From the NCBI GenBank assembly GCA_035308165.1, contig DATGHC010000026.1, forward strand, positions 57,220-121,219: a DNA stretch of 64,000 nucleotides, given 5' to 3'. Below, in pieces: positions 43,233 through 53,900 of this stretch. The stretch's first letter is position 1; each line of letters begins with the position of its first letter. The stretch is from DASTCZ01 sp035308165 (lineage in GTDB: Bacteria; Acidobacteriota; Terriglobia; Acidiferrales; UBA7541). The translations under genes and the position numbers were made by a program. The notes beneath the pieces are model-generated. The model made no database searches and had not been told where the DNA came from. It worked only from the letters and a program-made list of their open reading frames with translations.

Positions 43233-45695
43233 ATGGCGGAATATCCCACAGTCGCTGTATTGCCTCGATCCATTCGTGACGAGCTTACCCGGTATGCTCC
43301 TGAATTGCCGCTGGGGTCCCTCGTTGCCGGTGTGGACAACATCCACCAGGACGTCTACCTGAGCTCCAGGTTTGTGGAGGCTTCGCGTGAGTTCCTCTTT
43401 GATCTGATCCGCCAGACCGTCAAGCTCACTCACTTCCCGGGATTTGAGCGCAAGCCCATGCGCGCGCCGGAAGCGGCCTCGCTCCGCAAAATGATCGGGG
43501 AGTTGCTGCAGACCTCACTCACCCGCGCCAAGTATGAAAAGAATATCGAGCGTGATCTTCTGCTCCGCGTGGCCTTGCTGAAATTCTTCACCCAGGAAAC
43601 CGTGACGCGCTTCGCCGATTTGCTGCTGGAAGCAAAAGAGGGAATCCGCAGCCGCGGCGGAAATTTTGAGCGCAGTGAGCAGGCGCACGTTCTGAAATCG
43701 CGGCTGGCCGAAATCCAGGCCGGGCGTCGCGATGTCTACCGCCAGGTCGGCCAGCACGTTTACCATATTCTGTCGGAGTTGGAAGAAACCTCGTTGGCCC
43801 GGGCACGCAAGGCATTATTTGGCGACGAGGCCGCTGAAGCCTACGCTATGCTGCTGAACCGCCTCGTTTTTGTGGAGAGCGGGCGCAATGACCGCCTTTT
43901 CCTCGAACACTACGTTCTGCTTGGAAACTACCAGCATGACCCCGACCGCTTTGAAGTCATAGACGGTCTGTTGCTGGATCTGCTCCGTGAAATTGTGTTT
44001 CCCGGCGCGACTCCGAGCGAATCGGATGGTGCCAGCCAAACCCACGAATCCTATGTGGACGCTGCAATTCGTTTGCGCGCGGACTTGGAACATCTCGATT
44101 TGGAACGCGAGGAAGTCCTACGGCGACTGGACCGCAGTGACGATATCCTCGCGCGCATGTTGCGCCGCGAAGATGTCGCCACACTCCGGGCAAGTCTCAC
44201 CGATCTCGACCGCAGGCGCGCCTTCATTCAACAGAAGCTCGACCTGCTGGCCCCGCAGATCGAGGCCGCCAAACTGAAGCGCGAGTTTCTGGACGAGCAG
44301 CACGAATCCCAGCTTGGCGATTATCTGAACGATCCTGCCAATGCCCGCAGACTTTTCGATGCCTCCTCCAGCGGGCCCGACGCCGATACGCGCGCTCAGC
44401 TTCTCGATGAATTCATTCTGCGCCTGGAGCGGAATGAGATTTCGCTGCACGTGCTGGCCAGCTACGAAGTGCGCAACCTTCATGCGGAATACAGTCCGCC
44501 AGTACACCTGCAGCAACTGCGCAAGGCGCTCGTGTCGCGCGAGGAGCTCAAGCGCGTCGAAGACATCCTGAAACAATTCCCCGCGCGGCAATTTTCCATG
44601 AAGGGATTGGAAGAGGCGGCGCGCCGATTGCGGCGCTTCACTCGGGACGAGCAGCGCAGTTTGGTTTTGCGCTTCGCCGAGGATTTCATGCATTTGCGCC
44701 GCGACATGCGCGATCACCAGCGCCTGGTCGCGGCTATGGAACGCGTCAACCTGGTGCGCAATGAACGCACTCGCGAACTGTCTCAGTTAAACCGTACGCT
44801 CTATGAGTATTTGCTCCCCGATGAGGAACGGCCCGAAGAGGATCATGTCGTTTCGCACGTGGTCATTAAGGCGGACGTGCGCGGCTCCACGCGCATGACC
44901 CAGGATTTGCTTTCACGCGGGCTCAACCCCGCATCGCATTTGAGTTTGAACCTTTACGAGCCCGTCCAGCGCGTCTTGGAACGCTATGGCGCATCAAAAG
45001 TATTCATTGAGGGCGATGCCATTGTCATGGCCATCTACGAAACAGAAGCCAATCGCACTCGCCAGCGCTCCGTCGCCAAGGCTTGCTTGCTGGCCCGGCA
45101 GATGGTGGGGATCGCGCAGTCCTACAACGAACGCAGCGACGGCACCGACCTTCCGCGCCTGGACATCGGGGTTGGCATTGCGTACCAGAACTCTCCGCCT
45201 ACTTACTGGATGGACAGCGACTCGCGCATTATGATTTCCCGCGCGCTGAATCTCTCTGACCGGCTATCGAGTTGCTCCAAAGCCGCCCGCCGCCTGCTGG
45301 GCAAACACGGTTCGCCATTCCGCCTGTTCGTTTTCCAAACCACCATGGAAGGCACCACAGAAGAAGAGCTCGACGAATTTCTGCTGCGATACAACATGGG
45401 CGGCGTGGAACTCAATGAGGAGGGCTTCAAGAAATTAGGCGAGGAAATCTCACTGAAAGCTATCGAGTCCAAATCCCGTATGCCCTGGGGAACGGAACGC
45501 ACCACCTTTTTCTCAGGACTCGTCCCCGTCGGGGAAACTCTCGAACCGCTATTCATCCGCGAAGGCCACATCCGCCAGCTTTTGCCGGATGGCAAGATTG
45601 GCGCCGCCATCGCCCGCGCCTACTACGAAATATGTACAAATTCCGACTTGCCCGAACTCCTTGCCCAGACAGCTCGCCCTGCCCCCCGTAAGTAG
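43233..45695 (+). CDS. Large helical protein with C-terminal divergent nucleotide-cyclase-like domain
   Basis: 820 aa, no signal peptide or membrane helix. Residues 1-530 are mostly charged alpha-helix, including a coiled coil (LEHLDLEREEVLRRLDRSDDI, then LDRRRAFIQQKLDLLAPQIEAAKLKREFLDEQHES). From ~540 a class III cyclase-like fold appears: VVIKADVRGSTRMTQDLL (first metal Asp at ~545) and YGASKVFIEGDAIVMAIYE (second Asp at ~592). LDIGVGIAYQNSPP and ISRALNLSDRLSS follow. The usual substrate-specifying Lys/Asp pair is not obvious, so it may be a pseudo-cyclase or have another nucleotide substrate. I do not recognise the N-terminal half. Confidence 0.8.
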   Translation: MAEYPTVAVLPRSIRDELTRYAPELPLGSLVAGVDNIHQDVYLSSRFVEASREFLFDLIRQTVKLTHFPGFERKPMRAPEAASLRKMIGELLQTSLTRAKYEKNIERDLLLRVALLKFFTQETVTRFADLLLEAKEGIRSRGGNFERSEQAHVLKSRLAEIQAGRRDVYRQVGQHVYHILSELEETSLARARKALFGDEAAEAYAMLLNRLVFVESGRNDRLFLEHYVLLGNYQHDPDRFEVIDGLLLDLLREIVFPGATPSESDGASQTHESYVDAAIRLRADLEHLDLEREEVLRRLDRSDDILARMLRREDVATLRASLTDLDRRRAFIQQKLDLLAPQIEAAKLKREFLDEQHESQLGDYLNDPANARRLFDASSSGPDADTRAQLLDEFILRLERNEISLHVLASYEVRNLHAEYSPPVHLQQLRKALVSREELKRVEDILKQFPARQFSMKGLEEAARRLRRFTRDEQRSLVLRFAEDFMHLRRDMRDHQRLVAAMERVNLVRNERTRELSQLNRTLYEYLLPDEERPEEDHVVSHVVIKADVRGSTRMTQDLLSRGLNPASHLSLNLYEPVQRVLERYGASKVFIEGDAIVMAIYETEANRTRQRSVAKACLLARQMVGIAQSYNERSDGTDLPRLDIGVGIAYQNSPPTYWMDSDSRIMISRALNLSDRLSSCSKAARRLLGKHGSPFRLFVFQTTMEGTTEEELDEFLLRYNMGGVELNEEGFKKLGEEISLKAIESKSRMPWGTERTTFFSGLVPVGETLEPLFIREGHIRQLLPDGKIGAAIARAYYEICTNSDLPELLAQTARPAPRK

Positions 45696-45755
45696 CACTC
45701 CGCTCTTAGTTTCTCGCCCGCATCTCGGTTGTCTCTTCCCATCTCGCTCCGCCAA

Positions 45756-48700
45756 CTAAGATCCCGTACCCGTCAAAGTCACTACGTGAGGGCTATCAGG
45801 AGCGTTAGTGCTGAATACGAGCGTGCCGGTCCGAACACCTGAAGCCTTAGGTGTAAACGTCACCCAAACATCACAGTCATATCCCTGGGACAAAGACGCG
45901 TTCCCGCAGAAATTGGTCAACGTGAAATCGCCAGTGACCGAGATGTTGTTGATGTTGAGAGCGGCCGCACCCGCGTTTTTGATATTCACATCAACGGTCG
46001 TTGCCGTCGAACCCACTGCAGCAGATCCGAAATTGACGCTAGTGGGCGTCACGACCACTGTGGATGTGCCGGAAGAATTCGTCCCCGTCCCGCTTAGTCC
46101 GATCGCCTGAGGGCTGCCGGCTGCGTTGTCGGTGATACTTACTGAAGCCGTGCGGCTGCCCGTAGCGGTCGGCTTAAAGGTCACAGTGATCGTGCAGTTG
46201 CCATTGTTGGCGGCCACCGAGTTACCGCAGGTATTAGTCTGCGCGTAGTCGCCGCCGTTTGTGCCTGTCACGCCAATGTTTGTGATGCTCAGTGCGGCGT
46301 TGCCGGTATTGGTTAGCGTCACTGATTGAGACCCACTCGTCGTGTTCAAAACTTGGCTCCCGAAGGCCAAATTCGAACTGGAAAGACTCACTACGGGCGC
46401 CGCAGCGCCCGCACCTGTCCCCATAAGATTGATGGACTGCGGACTGCCCGCCGCATTATCGGTGATGGTCACTGACGCCGAACGCGAGCCCGTAGTTGTG
46501 GGTGTGAATGTCACGCTGATCGTGCAACTCCCATTGTTCGCTGCCACCGAGTTTCCGCAGTTATTGGTCTGCGCGAAGTCGCCGCTGTTTGCGCCTGTCA
46601 CGCCAATGCTGGTGATGCTCAGCGCCGCATTGCCTGTGTTGGTCAACGTGACCGATTCCGACCCGCTGGTCGTGTTCAACACCTGACTCGCAAACGTCAA
46701 ACTTGATCCGGAAAGACTCACGGCGGGCGCCGGAGTGCTCGCCCCCGTCCCGCCAAGGCTGATGGATTGCGGAGAACCCGCGGCATTATCGGTGATTGTC
46801 ACGGAAGCTGCGCGCGGCCCCGCGGACGTAGGCCTAAAGGTCACGCTGATAGTGCAGCTCCCATTGTTCGCCGCTACACTGCTGCCGCAATTATTGGTCT
46901 GCGCAAAGTCCCCGCCGTTTGAGCCGGTCACGGCAATGTTCGTGATGCTCAACGCCGAATTGCCTGTGTTGGTAAGCGCGACCGATTGCGACCCGCTGGT
47001 CGTGTTCAACACCTGACTCGCAAATGTAAGACTCGAATTGGAGAGGCTCACCGCGGGTGCTGGAGCGCCTCCGCCCCCGCCCGTTCCTGTCAGCGTTGCA
47101 ATATGCGGGCTATCAGGAGCAGTAGTGCTAAAAATGACCGTGCCGCTTCGATTCCCTGGAGCTTTGGGCATGAATGTCACCCAAACATCACAGTCAAATC
47201 CAGGAGACAATACCGCGTTGCCGCAGAAATTATTCAGCGTGAAATCACCCGTCACAGTCACGCTGTTGATCGTCAGAGAGGATGTGCCGGCGTTCTTGAT
47301 ATTCACATCTGCCGTCGTTCCCGTAGTGCCCACTGCCGCTGTGCCAAAATTGAAGCTGGAGGGTGTCAGGACCACAGTGGATCCGCCAGAGGAACTCGCG
47401 CCCGTGCCTGTAAGAGTGATTGACTGTGGGCTACCTGCAGCACTATCGGTGATGGTCACCGCAGCCATTCGTGTGCCCGCAGCGGTCGGCTTGAACGTTA
47501 CATTGATCATACAGCTGCCGTTATTCCCCGTCACAGAGCTGCCGCAATTGTTGGTCTGAGCAAAGTCGCCGCCATTTGCACCTGTGACACCGAGGCTCGT
47601 GATGGTCAACGCTCCGCTTCCAGTATTGGTGACTGTCACCGTTTGCGCCGCGCTGGTCGTATTCAATGTCTGACTTGCAAACGTCAAGCCCGTGCTGGAA
47701 AGAATTACCGCCGGAGTGCCCGCGCTCGTACCGCTGAGGTTGATGGAATGCGGGCTGCCCGGGGCGTTATCGATAATGGTCACCGCGGCCGTTCGGATGC
47801 CCGTCGAGGTCGGTGTAAAGGTCACGCTGACAGTGCAGCTCCCATTGTTGGCGGCCACTGAAGTCCCGCAGTTATTGGTCTGCGCGAAGTCCCCTCCGTT
47901 TGTGCCTGCCAGGCCAATGCTCGTGATGCTCAACGCCGCGTTGCCGGTGTTGGTTAGGGTCACCGACTGTGACCCGCTGGTTGTATTCAATGTCTGGCTC
48001 GCAAATGTCAGACTTGCACTGGAGAGACTCACCGTCGGGGCCGGTGCGCCTGCACCAGTGCCGCTCAATGTGATTGATTGTGGGTTTCCCCCGGCGTTGT
48101 CTGTAATCGTTATCGCAGCTGTCCGAGTGCCCGTCGCGCTCGGGCTGAAGGTCACACTGATTGTGCAGCTTCCATTATTCGCGGCGACCGAGTTGCCGCA
48201 GGTGTTGGTCTCGCTGAAATCGCCGCTGTTTGTGCCGGTCACACCAATGTTGGTGATGCTGAGTGCCGCTGAACCGGTGTTCGTCACCGTCACCGACTGC
48301 GCCCCGCTTGTCGTGTTCAACGACTGGCTTGTAAACGTCAAGCTCTGAGACGACAAGCTCACCACGGGCGCCGGAGCAACCGGCCCCGTGACATATCCCT
48401 GGCCGCCTCGTGACAACGCGCCCGCCACCGGCACCCCGTTTGACCAATCGACTTCGATGAAAGCCCTGCTGCTGTTCAATGCATTTGCGATCGGCAATGT
48501 ATTTGTCGTCGTCCGCGTCGCCGTATCGATGACGTCCCCAGTGTCTGAGACGTACACGAATCGCCCGTCAAGGCTGTGCTGCAGCCACCCGATTGTGAAA
48601 AACGTCGCGCTCATTTTTATCGTGGACACCAACACGGGCGCTGAAGCAGGCACGCCGGTGACGTCGTACACGTGCACGACATTGTTCACCGTATCGATCA

Positions 48701-49679
48701 GGTAGAGCTCCTTTTCATCCGGAGAAAGCGAAATACCGTGGCAGGGCGCCGAAGGCCCGCTCCCATTCCAAGTGAACCCCGTCGGAACAACCGTGTACAG
48801 CACTTTGCCGGTGGTTATATCGCTGACTTGGAAGCCAAGAAATCCGCTCTCGGTGGTGTAGGCGATCGTCTGCTTTCCGTTGATCGAGTAGGGCCGCACT
48901 CCATTGCCGCTGGCGATGTTGGTGGCGATCAGTGGACCCACCGTCCGAATGACTTTGTTGGTGGCGGTGTCAATTACATAGAGATTATTCTCGTCCCGGG
49001 GGCCCAGGAAGAACTGCTTGCCATCCAGGCCCATCATGCCGTCGTGAGGGCTGGTCCCGACCGTAATCGTCCCCAACTCATTGCCCGTCGCAGCATCAAC
49101 CACATACAGCGCATGGTCACCTGAGGATTCGCCGTCCGGGACATAGAGCGTTTTGCCATCGGGCGTCACGGCTAAACTGTCAGTCCCGTGCGAGTAACTC
49201 CGCTGCCAAACGATCTTGTCCGTCATGAGGTCATACTCGGCCAGTGAGCCAGTCCCTTGGCTGCCTCCGGTGCCCCCGTACGAGATATAGAGCTTGCGCG
49301 TCACAGTGCTCACGGCGAGCCCCAATATCGAGTTAATGCCCCCGTTAATTCCGGACAGACTTACCGCCTTCACAAGTTGGTGGCCGTTATCCATATCAAA
49401 AACCTGCATTTGCCCGTTCGAAAGGACATAAACATAGTGCGAAATACCGGAGGCCTGAGCCCGCCCGCTTGCGAATCGTGAAGCAATGGTCGCCGAGGTC
49501 GATGCGGTGCTCCACGTTTTGGAGTTGCCGATCCCTGTGCCAGACACCTCGGGGACAATCAGTAGGAAGGGCGCAATCAAAAGTATCCAGGCGGTGAGAA
49601 AGGAACCGGGCCACCCGGTCCTATCAGCTGGTGGGTGACGATAATGGTGCAGCGGCCAAAGGCGGGGCGAATTTCTCAT
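45756..49679 (-). CDS. YVTN beta-propeller + eight choice-of-anchor-D (ASH) repeats
   Basis: 1307 aa, exported (hydrophobic FLTAWILLIAPFLLIVPEVSG after a long basic N-terminus). Residues ~60-425 form a YVTN/YncE-type beta-propeller (LAVTPDGKTLYVPDGESSG, HGISLSPDEKELYLIDTVNNVVHVYDV). From ~435 there are eight ~108-aa ASH/HYDIN-like Ig domains. Domains 1-3 and 5-7 share SLTFASQxLNTTSGSQSVTL, two Cys and NGSCTISVTF; domains 4 and 8 are a different type (NFGTAAVG, DCDVWVTFMPKAPG). The order AAAB-AAAB shows a duplication of a four-domain block. AAGGGACC precedes the ATG. Probably a surface or matrix protein. Confidence 0.88.
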   Translation of the reverse strand: MRNSPRLWPLHHYRHPPADRTGWPGSFLTAWILLIAPFLLIVPEVSGTGIGNSKTWSTASTSATIASRFASGRAQASGISHYVYVLSNGQMQVFDMDNGHQLVKAVSLSGINGGINSILGLAVSTVTRKLYISYGGTGGSQGTGSLAEYDLMTDKIVWQRSYSHGTDSLAVTPDGKTLYVPDGESSGDHALYVVDAATGNELGTITVGTSPHDGMMGLDGKQFFLGPRDENNLYVIDTATNKVIRTVGPLIATNIASGNGVRPYSINGKQTIAYTTESGFLGFQVSDITTGKVLYTVVPTGFTWNGSGPSAPCHGISLSPDEKELYLIDTVNNVVHVYDVTGVPASAPVLVSTIKMSATFFTIGWLQHSLDGRFVYVSDTGDVIDTATRTTTNTLPIANALNSSRAFIEVDWSNGVPVAGALSRGGQGYVTGPVAPAPVVSLSSQSLTFTSQSLNTTSGAQSVTVTNTGSAALSITNIGVTGTNSGDFSETNTCGNSVAANNGSCTISVTFSPSATGTRTAAITITDNAGGNPQSITLSGTGAGAPAPTVSLSSASLTFASQTLNTTSGSQSVTLTNTGNAALSITSIGLAGTNGGDFAQTNNCGTSVAANNGSCTVSVTFTPTSTGIRTAAVTIIDNAPGSPHSINLSGTSAGTPAVILSSTGLTFASQTLNTTSAAQTVTVTNTGSGALTITSLGVTGANGGDFAQTNNCGSSVTGNNGSCMINVTFKPTAAGTRMAAVTITDSAAGSPQSITLTGTGASSSGGSTVVLTPSSFNFGTAAVGTTGTTADVNIKNAGTSSLTINSVTVTGDFTLNNFCGNAVLSPGFDCDVWVTFMPKAPGNRSGTVIFSTTAPDSPHIATLTGTGGGGGAPAPAVSLSNSSLTFASQVLNTTSGSQSVALTNTGNSALSITNIAVTGSNGGDFAQTNNCGSSVAANNGSCTISVTFRPTSAGPRAASVTITDNAAGSPQSISLGGTGASTPAPAVSLSGSSLTFASQVLNTTSGSESVTLTNTGNAALSITSIGVTGANSGDFAQTNNCGNSVAANNGSCTISVTFTPTTTGSRSASVTITDNAAGSPQSINLMGTGAGAAAPVVSLSSSNLAFGSQVLNTTSGSQSVTLTNTGNAALSITNIGVTGTNGGDYAQTNTCGNSVAANNGNCTITVTFKPTATGSRTASVSITDNAAGSPQAIGLSGTGTNSSGTSTVVVTPTSVNFGSAAVGSTATTVDVNIKNAGAAALNINNISVTGDFTLTNFCGNASLSQGYDCDVWVTFTPKASGVRTGTLVFSTNAPDSPHVVTLTGTGS

Positions 49680-50023
49680 GTGGTCCCTTTCGAATACGGG
49701 CTATGCATGCTAGGGAATGTGATTTAAGGAAAGCAGGTGGGACGATGTCCTGCGCCCAGTGCCGTATATCACGCAGGGTTTGTGGATTTCAATCGCTTCA
49801 ATCACTTGAACAACGAAACCGTCTCAACCTGGCAGGACGTGCCGCCAGGAATCTTCAAATTCTCACTTCTGCCGCTTGGTCTTTTATTGGAAGGACACCG
49901 TATCCACATGATTTTCGCGAATCTAGCCCACTTCGACTCGGTGATTCCTCCTGGCCCTGAAAGCAGGGCCGTCTGGGGTGAGTCCGCCAACTTAGCCACA
50001 TGTTATGATCTGCTTCCAGCAAC
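49680..50023. other. Intergenic with likely selC promoter
   Basis: 344 bp without a supported protein gene. An extended -10 box TG-T-TATGAT ends at 50009, about 15 bp before the tRNA-Sec 5' end, and is the likely promoter. No convincing -35 is visible. Confidence 0.5.
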
Positions 50024-50122
50024 GGGGGCGAAAAGGGTCCGGTGACCCTCCCGGCCTTCAAAGCCGGCGATCCGTTCCTTCGCGGGGCGGATGGTGGGTT
50101 CGACTCCCACACGCTTCCGCCA
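50024..50122 (+). tRNA. selC: Selenocysteine tRNA (anticodon TCA)
   Basis: 99 nt with all hallmarks of bacterial tRNA-Sec. Acceptor GGGGGCG pairs with CGCTTCC (two G-U pairs). The D-stem has 6 bp with a 4-nt loop (AGGGTC-CGGT-GACCCT). Anticodon stem CCGGC/GCCGG carries loop CTTCAAA with TCA at 50058-50060. The long variable arm is closed by ATCCG/CGGAT, the T-arm is GTGGG-TTCGACT-CCCAC, discriminator G, and CCA is encoded. An eighth acceptor pair would be A-A. It lies 4.4 kb upstream of the UGA codon of the formate dehydrogenase on the same strand. Confidence 0.96.
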
Positions 50123-50376
50123 AAGATCCCGTAGATCAAACTGCTGCTAGGTCCTTCCGCGCCCGTTTTATTGGGCTCCGAGACTTGGTTTTCCCCCTAG
50201 GTCCGTTTGGCACTGGTAGGAATTGAATCGTCCCGGTTTTCCACAACACAAGAAGACTCGATGCGGGTGTATATTGCCGCCGTCGGAATGCCTTCAAGGC
50301 GATCCCGGCCGGAAATCGTCCCCGATCCGGAAAACTCTCTCAGATTCATTCTTTGAAAAACAAAAGGAGCACACAG

Positions 50377-50706
50377 ATGCGCATGATGATGCAGTTTGAA
50401 ATCCCGGTCGAAGCTGGCAATGAAGCGGCGCGAACCGGTGCGTTCGGACCTACCTTTCAAAAAATGTTGGAAGCATTGAAGCCCGAAGCTGCATATTTCG
50501 GGGCCGGTGCAGTTGGCCTGCGCGGGGGCTTCGTTGTCTTTGACATGAAAGACACCTCGGAAATCCCGGCGATTGCCGAGCCATTCTTCCTCAACTTCAA
50601 TGCCAAGGTGACTTTTTTCCCGGTCATGAGTGCAGCCGATCTGGCGAACGCTGGCCCTGGCATCGAGAAAGCGGTCAAGGAGCACGCCAAATCGGCGTCT
50701 GCGTAA
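50377..50706 (+). CDS. Small unrecognised protein, possible ferredoxin-like (dimeric alpha-beta barrel) fold
   Basis: 109 aa, cytoplasmic: MRMMMQFEIPVEAGNEAART, KMLEALKPEAAYFGAGAVGLRGGFVVFDMKDTSEIPAIAEPFFLNFNAKVTFFPVMSAADL. The alternation of strand and helix and the closing TFFPVM resemble small dimeric alpha/beta-barrel proteins such as DUF3303-type. AAAGGAG precedes the ATG at 50377. It stands alone between selC and the BNR gene. Function unknown. Confidence 0.8.
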   Translation: MRMMMQFEIPVEAGNEAARTGAFGPTFQKMLEALKPEAAYFGAGAVGLRGGFVVFDMKDTSEIPAIAEPFFLNFNAKVTFFPVMSAADLANAGPGIEKAVKEHAKSASA

Positions 50707-50916
50707 CTAATTCTTGCCGCCTTTGATTTTGACTTTACTGGCTTCGCGACTCTCCGCGAGTCCCCGGCGTAGCCCGCCCGGTTTGAAACTTCGTTGTGTC
50801 GCGTGCAGGAGAAGCGTACCATGCGCCCATCAGACGGTCAGTTTCAGAGCTATCCGGCAATTTTTAGCAGTTAGACGGGTTTTTCGAAACTTGAAATTCC
50901 ATTTGGAGGCAAGTCA

Positions 50917-53900
50917 ATGAACTGTAAGCGAAGCGGTTGGTGGCAATGGGGAAGCGTTTCCATTCTGGCCATTTCGTGCGTCTTGGCTGTGGTCGCCCAT
51001 GCGCAAACTCAAAGCAATAACGCGCCTCGCAATCCCTTCGCACAGCTTCTCTACCGCCATATTGGGCCGGGAGGGAATCGCGTCGCGGCAGTCGTGGGTG
51101 AACCCGGAAATCCGAATGTGATCCTCGCCGGTGCCTCCGATGGAGGCATCTGGAAGACCAGCGACGCCGGCATCAATTGGAAACCGGTATTCGACCATGA
51201 AGATGTTTCGGCCATCGGGTCGCTCGCCATCGCTCCTTCCGCGCACAACATCGTCTGGGCAGGAACCGGCGAAACCTGGATCATTCGCCCCGACTATTCC
51301 ATGGGCGACGGCATTTACAAATCCACCGACGGTGGCGAAACCTGGCAGCACATGGGACTCGACCTCACTGGACACATCGGCCGCGTGGTGATCGATCCCA
51401 ATAATCCCAATATTGTTTTTGCCTGCGCACTCGGGCAAGCCTATCGCCCGCAGCCTGAGCGCGGGATCTTTCGCACCACCGACGGCGGCAAAACCTGGGA
51501 CCAGGTGCTCTTCGTGAATGAGGATACCGGATGCTCCGAGATTTCCATGGATGCTCACGATCCCCAAACGCTGTTTGCGGGAATGTGGCAAGTAGCAATT
51601 CACACCTGGGATCTGCATAGCGGCGGCACAGGCAGCGGTGTTTACGTCTCCCACGATGGCGGCAGCACTTGGCGTAAGCTCGCCGGACGGGGGCTGCCTC
51701 CGGCGGACAGAGTTATTGGCAAAACAGCTGTGCAGGTCGCCCCCAGCGACTCTTCGCGCGTATACGCGCTCATGCAGGAAGAAACCCCGCGTTTCTATCG
51801 CTCAGACGACCGCGGCAACACCTGGAAGGTCGTCAACCAGGAACACATTCTCGACGAGCGCTCACCGTATTACACACGCTTCGCCGTGTCCCCCAATGAC
51901 GAGAACTTCATTTTCTTCGTGGCCGTGAGCATCAGTTACTCGCGTGACGGCGGCTATACGCTGGCCGAAGATATTCCCCGGCCAGCGGGGGATGTGCATG
52001 ACGTCTGGTACGATCCGCTCAATCCCGACCGCGCCATGGTTGCCCACGATCACGGCATCAGCGTCACGCTCAATCGCGAACGCAGTTTTGAGACCTACGA
52101 ATTTCCGATCGCCCAGATGTACCACGCCTTCACCGATAACAACGTTCCATATAATGTTTACGGAAATCGCCAGGACGAGCCCACTTTCCGCGGCCCGAGC
52201 AACAATCTCTCCGGCGGTGGACGCGGCGGCGGTGGCTTCGGGGGTGGAATCTCCGCCGCCGACTGGACGCAAATCGGCGGTTGCGAACCGGGATTCAGCA
52301 TTCCCGATTGGCAGGACAATAATATTGTTTGGTCCGGCTGTTACAACGGCGACATCAGCCGCATGGATCTGCGCACCGGCCAGGCGCGTTGGGTTTCCGC
52401 ATGGCCCGCGGCTACTTACGGCTGGGCGCCAAAGGATGTGAAGTATCGCTGGCATTGGACCATGCCCGCGGCAATTTCACCGCACGATCACAATCGTTTC
52501 TACGTGGGCAGCCAGTTCCTTCACGAAACCACTAATGGCGGCCAGTCCTGGCATGTGATCAGCCCCGACCTAACCCTCGACGACAAGAGTCACCAAACAG
52601 ATTCCGGCGGCATTCACGCCGACAATTTGATGGTTTTTGAAGGGGCGGTTCTCTACTCCATCGCCGAGTCTCCACTAAAAGCCGGAGTCATCTGGACAGG
52701 CAGCACCGACGGCCAGGTAAATCTCACGCAAGACGGAGGCAAGATCTGGAAGAACGTCACCAAGAATATTCCCAATATGCCGCCCTGGGGAACCATCTGG
52801 TCCATCGAACCATCTAACTTCGACGCCGGCACCGCTTACGTCGTGGACAATCTGGAACAGGGCGCAGGCGACTACAACGCTTACGTTTATAAGACTTCAG
52901 ACTTCGGCCAGACTTGGAAACTAATCAGCGGCGGGATTCCGAAGTCGGTCAACAGCAGCGCACATACAATCATCGAGGACCCGGTCCGTAAGGGAATGCT
53001 TTTTCTCGGCACGGACAATTTTATCTACATTACCTGGGACGATGGCGACCATTGGACGCTCCTCCGGAACAACATGCCCCCCGCTCCGATTTATTGGCTT
53101 ACCATCCAGAAGCAATATAACGATTTGGTGGTGGCCACTTACGGCCGCGGATTCTGGATTCTCGATGACATCACTTCGCTGCGCGATTGGGACAAGGCCC
53201 AGCAGGACGACATTCATTTCTTCAAACCACGAGCAACCTTCCGCTACCGCCATTTCGGCAGCACGCATGCAATTGACACCTACAACAAAACTGTGGGGCA
53301 AAACCCGCCAACGGGCGCGGACCTGAATTATTTTCTTAAAGCTGCCGCGAAAAAAGTGGACATCGTAATTACGGGCGCGAATGGCGAACCCATTCGCACG
53401 TTGTCCGGCTCCACGCAACCAGGCATCAACCGTGTCTGGTGGGATCTGCGTTACTCCGGGCCTGACGTAGTGAGGCTGCGCAATAGCCCTCCCGGCGAGC
53501 CCTGGGTGAAAACGGGTCCCGACGGCTGGCGCCCGCTGGTTCACTGGCGAAATTACAATCAGGGGCCGCAGGTCACACCCGGCAACTACACCATCAAGCT
53601 GAATGTCGATGGCAAAGAGTCCACACAAACACTAACTGTCGTACGTGATCCTGCTAGTGTGGCAAAGGACCCGGATATCAAGGCCAATGTCGATTTCCAG
53701 CTGCAAATCCGCAATGAGATGACCGAAGCGGGAGAGATGATCAACCGCATCGAATGGACCCGCAAACAACTGGATGATATGGAAGTCATGCTTGGAGAGG
53801 AGCCCAAGAATACGTCATTGATTCAGGCCGCGAAGGACCTCGACAAGAAGATTTGTGATGTCGAGGCCAAGTTCTTCCCGTTAAGTCTCACCGGCCGCAC

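Noticed and set aside
49737..50045. Protein gene running into selC
   Set aside because: No ribosome site, overlaps the tRNA and its promoter, no recognisable domain.
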